Notes: generated from the sequence alone by a model not told the origin. A stretch of 64,000 nucleotides of DNA from JBIQJD01 sp044507695 (GCA_044507695.1 JBIQJD010000006.1:62001-126000), one strand, 5' to 3'; shown: positions 54,927 to 64,000, counted from the first letter of the stretch. Program-made: numbers and translations.

Positions 54927-56150
54927 ATGAAGAAGTTTGATATTCCTAATTTTTACAGAAGTTCTGTTATTTCCAAATTAAAACAGATACGTAAAGTTAA
55001 TGATCCGCGCAAAAAAGATTTTTCACCTGCCTCACTTGATTTTGGTCCCGTAAAATTTATAATAGCCCGCCATTTTGGTTTTTGTTATGGTGTGGAAAAC
55101 GCAATTGAAATTGCCTACAAAACCATTGAAGAAAATCCTGATAAAAGAATTTTTCTATTAAGTGAAATGATTCACAATCCCGGTGTTAATGCTGATCTGC
55201 AAAGCAGGGGAGTAAAATTTTTAATGGATACTTACGGAAATCATCTGATTGAGTGGAATGAATTAACTCCCGATGATATTGTTGTTATTCCGGCGTTCGG
55301 TACAACTCTTGAAATTCAGAATAAACTTTCTGCACTTGGAATTGATGCATATAAATATAATACAACCTGTCCTTTCGTTGAAAAAGTCTGGAACCGTTCT
55401 TCACAGCTTGGAAAACAGGATTATACAATAATCATTCACGGAAAGCATTATCACGAAGAAACACGCGCTACATTTTCTCATACCGTAAGAGATACAGCAT
55501 CACTTATTGTTAGAGATATAAATGAAACACGATTTTTAGCATCCTATATTCTTGGTGAAAAAAGTGATGAAGAATTTTATTCATTCTTTGATGGAAAATT
55601 GTCTGCCGGATTTAACACAGAACGAGATCTAAATAAAATTGGAGTAGTAAATCAAACAACAATGCTTGCCTCGGAAACAGAAGCAATTGCAATGCTGCTT
55701 AAAGAAACGATGATAAAAAAATACGGCGCAGAGAATTTAAAAGATCATTTTGCAGATACTCGTGATACTTTATGTTATGCAACAAATGATAACCAGGATT
55801 CAACGATTGCACTGCTTAATGAAGATGCTGATTTTGCTATTGTGGTTGGCGGCTATAATAGTTCAAATACAAGCCATCTGGTTGAATTGTGTGCAGAAAA
55901 AGTTAAAACATATTTTATTTCTTCCGCAGAAAAGATTCTATCAAAAAATCTGATAAGCCATTTTGATCTTCATTCGCATTCAGAAATTGTTACTGAGAAT
56001 TTTCTGCCTCAAAAAGATCAGGTTAAGATTCTTCTTACCAGCGGCGCCTCATGCCCTGATGCAGTTGTTGAACAGGTGATACAAAAAATTTTATCACTGT
56101 TTGATAATGTACGAAGCATTGAAGAAGTACTTGCCGAAGTTTTTGAGTAA
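54927..56150 (+). CDS. ispH: IspH, 4-hydroxy-3-methylbut-2-enyl diphosphate reductase (long form)
   Basis: The protein has 407 residues, the longer cyanobacterial/plant-like form with an N-terminal extension of ~40 residues. Fe-S ligands are C53 in HFGFCYGVENA, C148 in NTTCPFVEKVW and C283 in DTLCYATNDNQ. HGKHYHEETRATFSH and NSSNTSHL bind substrate. It catalyses the last step of the MEP isoprenoid pathway. An extra cysteine, C376 in SGASCPDAV, occurs where E. coli has alanine. It needs a [4Fe-4S] cluster and so depends on SUF. Confidence 0.93.
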   Translation: MKKFDIPNFYRSSVISKLKQIRKVNDPRKKDFSPASLDFGPVKFIIARHFGFCYGVENAIEIAYKTIEENPDKRIFLLSEMIHNPGVNADLQSRGVKFLMDTYGNHLIEWNELTPDDIVVIPAFGTTLEIQNKLSALGIDAYKYNTTCPFVEKVWNRSSQLGKQDYTIIIHGKHYHEETRATFSHTVRDTASLIVRDINETRFLASYILGEKSDEEFYSFFDGKLSAGFNTERDLNKIGVVNQTTMLASETEAIAMLLKETMIKKYGAENLKDHFADTRDTLCYATNDNQDSTIALLNEDADFAIVVGGYNSSNTSHLVELCAEKVKTYFISSAEKILSKNLISHFDLHSHSEIVTENFLPQKDQVKILLTSGASCPDAVVEQVIQKILSLFDNVRSIEEVLAEVFE

Positions 56151-56198
56151 TGTGCCTTCTCAAAAAAATCTATTCTGAAATGTATCAGTTAAATAATT

Positions 56199-56678
56199 TT
56201 ATTTCTTCCTTTTAACTTCAACCGAAAAAGATTTTTTATAAGGGAACAAACAAGTTTGATCATTGCAGGGCTGGTACTGAATTGTTCCGTCAATTTTCAG
56301 ATTATCTTTTTTGAACTTCTTGTCCGTTTTAATCCAGAGTTTAATCCGTGCTTCACCTTCATACAAAGCGAGTTCATCTTCGGAGAAAGCAAGATTCATA
56401 AATACAGGCTGGGGATATTCAATTTTTTCAATCTTATAAACAGAAGTATCTTTTAATGAAACTACTGTTGGAATAAGATTCTTATCAAGTGGTTTATCAG
56501 CATTAATGTGCCAGCCGTCTTCAATAATTAAAACTAATTCAACTTCAATTGATGAGCCGGGAGAAAATGTTTTTGATTTTGGATTGACTTTTAAATCAAC
56601 AATTTTCTCCGGAGCTATCTGCGCGGAAATTATTGAAGCATTAATAAATAGTAAAATCAGGACGAATAATTTTTTCAT
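56199..56678 (-). CDS. Stand-alone DsbD-alpha-like periplasmic protein
   Basis: The 159-residue protein has a signal peptide (KKLFVLILLFINASIISA) and one immunoglobulin-like domain with a Cys pair, C138 and C143, in PCNDQTCLFP, as in the N-terminal alpha domain of DsbD. The transmembrane beta and thioredoxin-like gamma domains are absent. It may be a partner of a separate CcdA-type protein. It is 29 nt downstream of the TPR-thioredoxin gene on the same strand, so the two may work together in periplasmic redox. Confidence 0.8.
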   Translation of the reverse strand: MKKLFVLILLFINASIISAQIAPEKIVDLKVNPKSKTFSPGSSIEVELVLIIEDGWHINADKPLDKNLIPTVVSLKDTSVYKIEKIEYPQPVFMNLAFSEDELALYEGEARIKLWIKTDKKFKKDNLKIDGTIQYQPCNDQTCLFPYKKSFSVEVKRKK

Positions 56679-56707
56679 AATTGTATCTTAAGAACAAAGT
56701 TAAATTT

Positions 56708-58648
56708 TTAATTCACATCGAGATAATACGCCTGCAGCACTGATTTTGTTTCAGCATCCTGAACCCAGGCAATTATTGCAAGATTGTTTTCATCAATTTC
56801 ATCTGTTCTTGCACGCCAGCCTGTAAACTGCAGCCAAGGCCTCCATGATGGATCATTTGTTGGATCATCAAGATACGCTTTGAGAGTTTTTTCTACCTCT
56901 GCAACATCAATCTTACGGTTAATTGATGCGCCAAATTGAACAGGTGAACCCTCTGCACTTTCTGTTAAATCTCTTACAACAAAAATATGTTTTGAAACTC
57001 CGTTACCGCCGGTATAGTCAACATGTTTCTCTACAAGCGCTGCATGAAACATAGGTTTGGCAGCAGTAACTTCAGTTCCATTTTTATTTACTAAAAAATT
57101 CAAATCAATAATATTACCATCACGATTTGCGCTGCCTGAAATTTCAACTTCAGGATTTTCATCCAAATATTTTTTTATTGCATGATCATAAACGCTGTAC
57201 CTGTTGGCAATTACAAAATCAGGGCCGCCGCCTATTATTTGTTCTTTACCTTCAAAGAAAACAGTTGGAGTACCAAAATCTCCTCCGTACCAATCATATC
57301 TCTGCCATCCTTTATTATTAGTTAATGGATCAGGCCCGGGAATGTGAGCATGATATTCCAAAATTGCTAAAGATGTGCGCGGGTAATATTCTGCCAATGC
57401 ATCAAATGCATGATCTGCAGCAACGCAAGGCGGGCATTCAGCGCCTGTAAATAATTCTGCCAGCACAACCTTTTCAGATTTTTTTAATGATTCATCAAAC
57501 TCACCGGGATTGACAGTTGAAAGTTTATCTTTTATTTCAGCAATTTTTTGCTTCAATTCATCTTCTGAAATTAATGCAGAAGCTTCTTTTTTTATTCTTT
57601 CATTATCCATTGCAATTAAACCGTTTGCATAAGCTTCAATTGCTTTCTCTGTTTCAGAAAGATTTTTATAAACATTTCCAAGTGTTAACCAGAAATCTCC
57701 GCTCCATGGATCAGCAAGATCTTTAACTTTTTCTAAATGAGATTTTGCAGATTCATAATTACCTTCCGCAGCCTGAACTATGGCAGCATTTTTATGGTAT
57801 GTTACAAAATTTTCTACAGATGTATTTTTATCTATTGATTGAAGTGCCGCATTCATCCAATCTTTTGTCTGCGGCAGATTAACGTTTACCTGGGCCATAA
57901 AAGCAGCGCTGATTGATTTTGCCGCCAGTTGATTTTCGGCATCCATATCATCCACATAAGTTTGAACTACTTTTTGAACAATACTTTCCTTTACAGAAGA
58001 ATCCACTTCATTTGCCCACTCAATAAATTTATCAAGTGCATCACCGGGATCTCCATGAAGCACAGCCCATGCGGCAGAGCTTAATGCTGATTCATTATTG
58101 CCAACACCATGATGATAAAGAGCGAGATGATACACATACTCAGGATCATTTTCATTTCCTGCAATTGCTTCCTTTTGAATATCAAGTGCAGTTTTTGCAT
58201 CACCTTTCTTATAAAGCACGTATGCTTTTGTATCTTTAAAAACATTTAAATAGCGAGGATTGTTCTCAGCCATCTCAACTGCTCTGCTTGCGTATGCTAA
58301 TGCAGTATCCAAACCAACATTTTTTTCAGCAAGTGTATAGGCAATACTATTGTAAGCATTGCTTCTGCTTTGTTCAGGATAAAGCTGTGTAAAATTGTGT
58401 GCATATTGCAAAGCAGAATCCAGATTATTTAACTCCAGGTACGCAAAAAAGATTTCCTGTACTGCACGCATGTTATAGCGGCTTTCAGGATAATCATTTC
58501 GGAACTGTAGAAGTGATTCAATTTTGGGTTGGGATGGCTCCATAGCTAAAATGGAACGAAATTTTTCAACATCCGATTGAGCGGAAATTGATTGAGTAAA
58601 AACGGTTACTATAAGTAATAATATGAATATGGCTGCAGAATTTTTCAT
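56708..58648 (-). CDS. Secreted TPR protein with C-terminal thioredoxin-like domain
   Basis: The 646-residue protein has a signal peptide (to about 24), a helical TPR-like region (about 30-370; for example NAYNSIAYTLAEKNVGLDTALAYASRA and similar units) and a thioredoxin-like domain with CPPC at 405-408 in TGAECPPCVAADHAFD. Its C-terminal half has Omp28-like character (PTVFFEGKEQIIGGG). It would carry out or assist thiol-disulfide exchange on the envelope side, scaffolded by TPRs. A TATCTTTG box lies at 58677-58684 (minus), 28 nt before the start. Confidence 0.8.
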   Translation of the reverse strand: MKNSAAIFILLLIVTVFTQSISAQSDVEKFRSILAMEPSQPKIESLLQFRNDYPESRYNMRAVQEIFFAYLELNNLDSALQYAHNFTQLYPEQSRSNAYNSIAYTLAEKNVGLDTALAYASRAVEMAENNPRYLNVFKDTKAYVLYKKGDAKTALDIQKEAIAGNENDPEYVYHLALYHHGVGNNESALSSAAWAVLHGDPGDALDKFIEWANEVDSSVKESIVQKVVQTYVDDMDAENQLAAKSISAAFMAQVNVNLPQTKDWMNAALQSIDKNTSVENFVTYHKNAAIVQAAEGNYESAKSHLEKVKDLADPWSGDFWLTLGNVYKNLSETEKAIEAYANGLIAMDNERIKKEASALISEDELKQKIAEIKDKLSTVNPGEFDESLKKSEKVVLAELFTGAECPPCVAADHAFDALAEYYPRTSLAILEYHAHIPGPDPLTNNKGWQRYDWYGGDFGTPTVFFEGKEQIIGGGPDFVIANRYSVYDHAIKKYLDENPEVEISGSANRDGNIIDLNFLVNKNGTEVTAAKPMFHAALVEKHVDYTGGNGVSKHIFVVRDLTESAEGSPVQFGASINRKIDVAEVEKTLKAYLDDPTNDPSWRPWLQFTGWRARTDEIDENNLAIIAWVQDAETKSVLQAYYLDVN

Positions 58649-58816
58649 GCTGAAATTTCCTGAAAATTAGTTTGGGCAAAGATATGAATATTTTTTATTC
58701 TCATGAATTGAGTTAAGATACTAATAATGATGATGAAAATTAGCAAAATATTTCTGTTAGATACTCTTAGTTCTTATAACAAAAGGATAGTTGATAAGTT
58801 CATCTGATTTTCAGTT

Positions 58817-58886
58817 CAACTCCTACGGAGTTGTGGTACGCTCTACGCCAATATTGGTTACAAATATTGAATCCCAGTGGGGATTC
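58817..58886. repeat. Three consecutive palindromes, possible dispersed-repeat copy
   Basis: Three small inverted repeats lie in a row: 7-bp arms at 58817-58833 (CAACTCC...GGAGTTG), AATATT arms at 58850-58868, and GAATCCC/GGGATTC arms at 58869-58886. They are more GC-rich than their surroundings and resemble the palindromic units of dispersed repeats in Bacteroidota genomes. No second copy is visible in this window, so the claim rests on structure. Confidence 0.4.
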
Positions 58887-59192
58887 CCAATCTTCACTTA
58901 AATCTAATTTATAAAAGGCTGCTAAACTTTAGATGTCTGGCTTGCAGCTCCTGTTCATTATCTACTTTATTACTTACTTTAAACAATGATTCTTAAAAAT
59001 ATAGCGGCAATTACTTCTGGTTTATCATGAAATCAAAAAATATTCCCGTAAGAAATAAATTATTGTAACACAATCCCCTTACTAAAAAACAATGCCGATA
59101 GGATTGAATAAAAACGTATGATCAAAAAATAAATCTGTTAATTACAACCCACCCAAATCTTCATTATTCAGGTTTATGGTACAAGTATTTCA

Positions 59193-59224
59193 TTTGTTAT
59201 TCTTTGGCAATATGGGTAATTTTG
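59193..59224 (+). promoter_or_regulatory. FCB-type promoter of the nucleotidyltransferase gene
   Basis: TTTG at 59193-59196, a 20-nt spacer, and TAATTTTG at 59217-59224 match both boxes of the Bacteroidota-type promoter exactly. Transcription would start near 59231, about 32 nt before the ATG. Confidence 0.55.
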
Positions 59225-59262
59225 CGTGCTTAATGATGATTAATCATAAAAACGAGAATTAA

Positions 59263-60240
59263 ATGAGAGCCGTTATACCTGTAGCAGGAATTGGCAGCAG
59301 ATTGAAACCTCATACTTACTCGATCCCAAAAGTTCTTTTAAATGTTGGCGGAAAACCAATTCTCGGGCATATTCTTGATAAGCTGATTCAGGAAAATGTT
59401 ACAAAAATTACATTTGTAATTGGCCATCTTGGCGAGATGATAAGGGATTACATAACTGAAAATTACAATTCTCTGAAGGTTGATTTTGTTCAGCAGGAAG
59501 TTATGGAAGGACTTGGACACGCAATCTATACAGCCATTCCTACTTTTGATGATGAGCAGATATTTATAATTCTCGGTGATACCATTTTTGATGTAAATCT
59601 TAACGAGCTCTTTAAAAATAAATATTCATCACTTGGCGTAAAGAAGGTGGATGACCCGAGGAGATTTGGTGTTGCTGTAACTGAAAACGGTTTTATAAAA
59701 AAGCTGGTTGAAAAACCACAATCTCCGGTTTCTGATCTTGCCCTGGTTGGAATGTATTTTTTCGTTAATTCTGATTCTTTGGTAAGAGGACTTAACCAGC
59801 TTGTTGAAAAAGATATCAGAACAAAAGGTGAACTTCAGCTTACAGATGCAATACAGATAATGATTGATAAAGGTGAAAAGATTACTGCTTTTCCGGTTGA
59901 AGGATGGTATGACTGCGGAAAACCCGAAACACTTCTTTCAACAAATCAATGGCTGCTTGATAAAGAAAGTTTCAGCAGGAAATTTGAGAACGTAGTTATC
60001 AATCATCCTGTTCATATTTCCGATGAAGCAGAAGTAAGCAATTCAGTGATAGGACCTTATACAACTATTGATAAAGGCTGTAAGATTGAGGACAGCATCA
60101 TTAGAAATTCAATCATAGGATCAAATGCATTGGTAACAAAATCACTGCTGGAAAATTCTATAATTGGAAATAATTCATCAATCAAAGGTACATATAAGCG
60201 TCTTAATTCAGGTGATTCATCAGAAATTGAGTTTTATTAA
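59263..60240 (+). CDS. Sugar-phosphate nucleotidyltransferase with left-handed beta-helix tail
   Basis: The 325-residue protein has the nucleotidyltransferase N-domain (PVAGIGSRLKPHTYSIPKVLLNVGGKPIL; ILGDTIFDV) followed by a C-terminal hexapeptide-repeat region (NSVIGPYTTIDKGCKIEDSIIRNSIIG). The glycine-rich loop reads VAGIGSRL in place of the usual GGxGTRL, and the domain order is like RmlA/GlmU-type enzymes. It makes NDP-sugars, presumably for glycan synthesis, although no rml genes are beside it. Substrate unassigned. Confidence 0.83.
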   Translation: MRAVIPVAGIGSRLKPHTYSIPKVLLNVGGKPILGHILDKLIQENVTKITFVIGHLGEMIRDYITENYNSLKVDFVQQEVMEGLGHAIYTAIPTFDDEQIFIILGDTIFDVNLNELFKNKYSSLGVKKVDDPRRFGVAVTENGFIKKLVEKPQSPVSDLALVGMYFFVNSDSLVRGLNQLVEKDIRTKGELQLTDAIQIMIDKGEKITAFPVEGWYDCGKPETLLSTNQWLLDKESFSRKFENVVINHPVHISDEAEVSNSVIGPYTTIDKGCKIEDSIIRNSIIGSNALVTKSLLENSIIGNNSSIKGTYKRLNSGDSSEIEFY

Positions 60241-60332
60241 TTATTAAGGGCCAAAATAGTACAGCAAATCCCTGTTACCCCTTAGCTTTTTACTGGCTTT
60301 TAATTTCATATTAACAAAGGATAAATAAATCA

Positions 60333-61475
60333 ATGTCATATTTCTTCACTTCAGAGTCCGTTTCAGAAGGCCATCCTGATAAAGTATGTGATGCAATATC
60401 AGATGGTATTCTGGATGCAATTTTCGCAGAGGATCCAAATGCAAGAGTTGCCTGCGAAACTTTCGTTACTACAGGTTTAGTTTTAGTTGGCGGTGAGGTT
60501 ACCACCAAAGCATATATTGAAGTTTCAGATATTGTCCGGCAGACAGTTAAGAATATAGGTTACACCAGCGCGGATTATAAATTTGATTCAGAATCATGTT
60601 CCGTGCTGAATGCAATTCATTCTCAATCACCTGATATTGCTATGGGTGTTGATACCGGCGGTGCCGGCGATCAGGGAATTATGTTTGGTTATGCTTGCAA
60701 TCAGACACCTGAACTTATGCCGATGCCGATTATGTATGCTCATAAACTTGTAAAGACGCTTGCGGATATCAGAAAAAGAAAAAACGGATTGATGCCTTAT
60801 CTGCGTCCTGATTCAAAATCACAGGTAACAATTGAATTTGATAATAACAATAAACCAATCCGCGTTGATGCAGTTGTTATTTCAACACAGCATGATGCAA
60901 ACGTTAAGCAAAAAACAATCCGAGAAGATGTAATTGAAAATGTTATTAAGAAGGTAATTCCTGAAAGATACATTGATAAGAAAACAAAATATTTTGTTAA
61001 TCCAACCGGACGTTTTGAAATTGGCGGTCCTCACGGAGACAGCGGATTAACAGGCAGAAAAATTATTGTTGATACCTACGGCGGATGGGCACCGCACGGC
61101 GGCGGTGCTTTTTCAGGTAAAGATCCTTCCAAGGTTGATAGAAGCGCAACCTATGCTGCACGCCATATTGCAAAAAATATTGTTGCCGCAAAACTTGCAA
61201 AGGAATGCCTTGTCCAGGTTTCATACGCAATTGGAGTTGCAGAACCCATTTCTGTTTTTGTTGATACAAAAGGCACCGGAGTAATTCCGGATGTTGAAAT
61301 TTCAAAAATGATTCAGAAAGAAGTTGATCTTACACCTAAAGGAATTATTAAAAGATTAAATCTGAGAAGACCAATTTATCAGAAGACTTCGGCTTATGGT
61401 CATTTTGGAAGAAAAGAAAAAGAATTTACATGGGAACAACTGGATCTCGTTCCTGTATTTAAAAAATTTGCTTAG
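60333..61475 (+). CDS. metK: S-adenosylmethionine synthase
   Basis: The 380-residue enzyme has the standard motifs: GHPDKVCDAISD near the N-terminus, GGAGDQGIMFGYA, and GGGAFSGKDPSKVDRSA. It makes SAM from methionine and ATP. It supplies the cofactor to the many methyltransferases of this genome. An AAAGGA ribosome site precedes the ATG. The 92-nt upstream gap shows no recognised SAM riboswitch. Confidence 0.95.
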   Translation: MSYFFTSESVSEGHPDKVCDAISDGILDAIFAEDPNARVACETFVTTGLVLVGGEVTTKAYIEVSDIVRQTVKNIGYTSADYKFDSESCSVLNAIHSQSPDIAMGVDTGGAGDQGIMFGYACNQTPELMPMPIMYAHKLVKTLADIRKRKNGLMPYLRPDSKSQVTIEFDNNNKPIRVDAVVISTQHDANVKQKTIREDVIENVIKKVIPERYIDKKTKYFVNPTGRFEIGGPHGDSGLTGRKIIVDTYGGWAPHGGGAFSGKDPSKVDRSATYAARHIAKNIVAAKLAKECLVQVSYAIGVAEPISVFVDTKGTGVIPDVEISKMIQKEVDLTPKGIIKRLNLRRPIYQKTSAYGHFGRKEKEFTWEQLDLVPVFKKFA

Positions 61476-61564
61476 GATTAATTAATCATAGATTTATTTT
61501 CAGAGATTAATTATTATCCTGCATTAACAAGAAAGAATTTTATACAAAAATTAAAGGCACTCAA

Positions 61565-62890
61565 ATGGATCAAGCAGCAGCTAAAAATGATGTAAAAAAA
61601 TTACCATACAAGGTTAAAGATATTTCTCTGGCTGATTGGGGAAGAAAAGAAATTAAATTAGCCGAAGCAGAAATGCCCGGCCTTATGGCTTTAAGAGAAG
61701 AATTCGGGAACAGCAAACCGCTTGCAGGTGCACGCATTGCCGGATGCCTTCACATGACTATTCAAACTGCGGTATTGATTGAAACGTTAGTTCATCTTGG
61801 TGCCGAAGTTCAATGGTCTTCCTGCAATATTTTTTCTACTCAGGATCATGCTGCCGCTGCAATTGCCGCTGCAGGAATTCCCGTGTATGCCTGGAAAGGT
61901 GAAACTCTTGAAGAATACGATTGGTGCATTGAGCAGACTTTATTCTTTAAAAACGGAAAACCTTTGAATATGATTCTTGATGACGGCGGTGATCTTACAA
62001 ATTTAGTTCTTGATAAATATCCGGAACTTGTTTCAGGAATAAGAGGAATATCTGAAGAAACAACTACAGGAGTCCACCGTTTGTATGAAAGAATGCTGAA
62101 TGGCACTCTTCCTATTCCTGCTTTTAATGTTAATGATTCAGTAACAAAATCAAAATTTGATAATAAGTACGGCTGCCGTGAATCATTGGTTGATGCAATA
62201 CGCCGTGCAACTGATTTAATGCTTGCCGGAAAAGTTGCAGTTGTTTGCGGATACGGAGATGTGGGTAAAGGATCAGCCGAATCGTTAGCTCATGCAGGTG
62301 TGCGCGTGATTGTTACAGAAATTGATCCTATCTGTGCTCTTCAGGCAGCAATGAATGGTTTCCAGGTTAAGAAGCTTGAAACAGTGGTTGGTGAAGCAGA
62401 TATAATTGTTACTGCAACCGGCAATTTTAATATTGTTACTGAAAAACATTTCAGAAAAATGAAGCATAATGCTGTTGTCTGCAACATCGGACATTTTGAT
62501 AATGAAATAGATATGGCATGGCTTAATACAAATTTTGGCCATACAAAGGATACTATTAAACCGCAGGTTGATAAGTATACAGTAGATGGAAAAGATATTA
62601 TTATTCTTGCAGAAGGAAGATTGGTTAATTTAGGCTGCGCAACAGGGCATCCATCCTTCGTGATGTCAAATTCATTTACAAACCAGGTGCTTGCACAAAT
62701 TGAACTCTGGACAAATCCGGATAAATATGAAAATAAAGTATATGTGCTCCCAAAGCATCTTGATGAAAAAGTTGCAAAGCTTCATCTTCCAAAGCTTGGT
62801 GTTGAACTTGAAACACTAACAGAAGAACAGGCAAAGTATATCGGCGTTACTGTTGAAGGACCTTTCAAACCTGATTATTACAGGTATTAA
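61565..62890 (+). CDS. ahcY: S-adenosylhomocysteine hydrolase
   Basis: The 441-residue enzyme has the NAD-binding loop VCGYGDVGKGSAESL, the catalytic-site stretches GCLHMTIQTAVLIETL and PAFNVNDSVTKSKFDN, and a C-terminal KLGVELETLTEEQAKYIGV. It hydrolyses SAH to adenosine and homocysteine and prevents product inhibition of methyltransferases. It follows metK by 89 nt, an arrangement that joins SAM synthesis and recycling. No SAH riboswitch was recognised in the gap. Confidence 0.95.
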   Translation: MDQAAAKNDVKKLPYKVKDISLADWGRKEIKLAEAEMPGLMALREEFGNSKPLAGARIAGCLHMTIQTAVLIETLVHLGAEVQWSSCNIFSTQDHAAAAIAAAGIPVYAWKGETLEEYDWCIEQTLFFKNGKPLNMILDDGGDLTNLVLDKYPELVSGIRGISEETTTGVHRLYERMLNGTLPIPAFNVNDSVTKSKFDNKYGCRESLVDAIRRATDLMLAGKVAVVCGYGDVGKGSAESLAHAGVRVIVTEIDPICALQAAMNGFQVKKLETVVGEADIIVTATGNFNIVTEKHFRKMKHNAVVCNIGHFDNEIDMAWLNTNFGHTKDTIKPQVDKYTVDGKDIIILAEGRLVNLGCATGHPSFVMSNSFTNQVLAQIELWTNPDKYENKVYVLPKHLDEKVAKLHLPKLGVELETLTEEQAKYIGVTVEGPFKPDYYRY

Positions 62891-62899
62891 TTTTTTTTA

Positions 62900-62940
62900 G
62901 GGGTTGAACAAAAAGTGTTTATTACTTTTTGGGCAGCCCC
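62900..62940 (+). terminator. Terminator after ahcY
   Basis: Two 17-nt arms (62900-62916 and 62924-62940) pair with one G-U and a 2-nt internal mismatch around a 7-nt loop, and a T-rich ATTTTTATCTTT follows on the plus strand. Confidence 0.65.
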
Positions 62941-62990
62941 ATTTTTATCTTTAAAATTATTAACTCCCTAATCTTCAATTCACAAATTAG

Positions 62991-63908
62991 TTATCTTAAC
63001 AATTTCCTTAAAGCTTCCTCAAGATCTTCATATTCAAATTTGAATCCTTCTTCCAAAACTTTTTTAGGAATTACTTTGTGGCTTTTTAAAATTATCTCAC
63101 CAAATTCTCCCAATATAATCCTTAGCGCAAACTTCGGCACATGAAAAAATGAAGGGCGGCGAAGAACATTTCCAAGTGTATGAGAAAATGTGTTCATTGT
63201 AACGGGATCAGGAGCTGCTGCATTTACTGCGCCGGAGAGATTTTTATTTTCAAGAGCAAACAAGTAAATGCCAACAAGATCATCAATATGAATCCACGGA
63301 AACCACTGCCTGCCGGTACTTAACGGACCACCGATAAAAAATTTGTAGGGCATTATCATTTCTTTTAATGCACCTTCATCTTTTGCAAGAACAACTCCGG
63401 TACGGATGCTTACTCTGCGCACTCCCAGTTTTTCAACTTCGGCGGCTTCATTTTCCCACATAATACATACTTTGGCAAGAAAATCATTTCCCGGTTTATC
63501 TTCTTCAGTAATTACATCATCAACATAATCATCATAATAATTTATGCCGGATGCACAAATAAAAACTTCCGGTTTCTTTTTTGCTTTTGAAATTGCATCC
63601 ACAATATTTCTTGTACTTATCTGCCTGCTGTCAAAAATTTCCTTTTTATATTCTTCATTCCAGCGTCTGGAAAACAAATTAGCGCCCGCAAGATGAATAA
63701 CTGCATCTTTTCCATCAATATGTTCCTGCCAGTGATTTTTTTTGCGGTAATCCCATTCAATAAATTCATCCGCTCCGGGAATTGTTTGAACTCCTTTTAC
63801 AAGTGAACGCGTAAAAATTGTTACTTCATATCCTTTTTTGATAAGTGCTTTGTACAATTTTTTGCCGATTGTTCCGGTTGCGCCGGTAAGCACAATTTTC
63901 TTTGCCAT
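62991..63908 (-). CDS. TIGR01777-family epimerase-like SDR protein
   Basis: The 305-residue protein is started at ATG 63908 with GAGGGAA 4 nt upstream; an in-frame TTG four codons earlier overlaps that ribosome site. It opens with the SDR NAD(P) motif VLTGATGTIGKKLYKALIKKGY, then NHWQEHIDGKDAVIHLAGANLFSRRW, and ends with a DUF1731-like tail (LRRPSFFHVPKFALRIILGEFGE). The catalytic YxxxK is replaced by a variant region (ASGINYYDDY). Members of this family (SDR39U1, YfcH) lack an assigned substrate. Confidence 0.85.
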   Translation of the reverse strand: MAKKIVLTGATGTIGKKLYKALIKKGYEVTIFTRSLVKGVQTIPGADEFIEWDYRKKNHWQEHIDGKDAVIHLAGANLFSRRWNEEYKKEIFDSRQISTRNIVDAISKAKKKPEVFICASGINYYDDYVDDVITEEDKPGNDFLAKVCIMWENEAAEVEKLGVRRVSIRTGVVLAKDEGALKEMIMPYKFFIGGPLSTGRQWFPWIHIDDLVGIYLFALENKNLSGAVNAAAPDPVTMNTFSHTLGNVLRRPSFFHVPKFALRIILGEFGEIILKSHKVIPKKVLEEGFKFEYEDLEEALRKLLR

Positions 63909-64000
63909 CAGTTCCCTCAAATTGATTTATGGGAATCAAGATATAAAAATGTTTTTAATAAAAAATTAATTAGAAACAAACTGAGAAATTTTTTAACTTG

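Larger units (their letters stand above)
58649..59262. other. Gene-free region holding a palindrome-rich repeat-like stretch
   Basis: No gene or RNA was found in these 614 nt. It lies between the divergent TPR-thioredoxin and nucleotidyltransferase genes and should hold both promoters. The notable part is a run of three palindromes at 58817-58886; the remainder is AT-rich and featureless. Confidence 0.5.

Noticed and set aside
60241..60332. Possible SAM riboswitch before metK
   Set aside because: The 92-nt gap lacks the conserved helices and sequence blocks of known SAM riboswitch classes.
61476..61564. Possible SAH riboswitch before ahcY
   Set aside because: The gap is AT-rich and has none of the GC-rich conserved core of the SAH class.

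Overview
The window looks like a 64-kb piece of a chromosome from an AT-rich, Gram-negative bacterium of the Bacteroidota/Chlorobiota/Ignavibacteriota group, most likely Ignavibacteria-like. Pointers are a type IX secretion sorting domain with the NYPNPFN signature at the left edge, FCB-type promoters (TTG about 20 nt before TAnnTTTG), many lipoproteins and outer-membrane proteins, and a DUF4159/DUF4175/BatA set. No rRNA, tRNA, CRISPR array, IS element or prophage was recognised. This is mostly ordinary chromosome.

Layout. 0-2 kb: the C-terminus of a secreted protein and an M14 peptidase. 1.9-8.8 kb (minus): a complete SUF iron-sulfur operon sufB-C-D-S-U-T, then a bacilliredoxin and an Rrf2 regulator. 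A promoter and a perfect 14-bp palindrome precede sufB. 9-20.5 kb (plus): ten tightly packed surface-glycan genes (three glycosyltransferases, flippase, YfhO-like membrane protein, polysaccharide deacetylase, four methyltransferases). 20.6-24.6 kb: two tandem paralogous lipoproteins predicted to fold as five-bladed propellers, then another glycosyltransferase. 24.8-29.2 kb: an unusual lone GroES-like protein, two tiny genes, three pilin-like genes behind a near-consensus sigma-54 promoter, and the NtrC-type regulator just upstream of them. 29.4-41.6 kb: aconitase, a decayed HEPN gene, BatA/vWA protein, HflX, a histidine ammonia-lyase-like enzyme with an altered MIO triad, RmuC, a methyltransferase, an outer-membrane barrel, an EVE protein and DUF4159. 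41.6-50 kb: a giant Q-rich coiled-coil DUF4175 protein, a 29-residue lipoprotein, and a signalling operon (histidine kinase, sigma-54 activator, STAS protein, double-receiver PP2C phosphatase). 50-58.6 kb: prfA, a Rieske protein, a serine hydrolase, an M61-like protease, ispH, a DsbD-alpha-like protein and a TPR-thioredoxin protein. 58.6-64 kb: a gene-free gap with a palindrome-rich repeat, a sugar nucleotidyltransferase, metK, ahcY and a TIGR01777 epimerase.

How it fits together. The SUF operon, its probable Fe-S-sensing regulator and bacilliredoxin form one redox/Fe-S unit; aconitase, IspH and the Rieske protein are local Fe-S clients. metK and ahcY supply and recycle the SAM cycle used by the many methyltransferases. 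The most interesting untested unit is the sigma-54-promoted trio of non-canonical pilin-like proteins next to an NtrC-family activator. The propeller lipoprotein pair, the STAS/PP2C cluster without a visible partner kinase, and the two tiny genes come next. Functions are read from motifs by eye; no database search was run.
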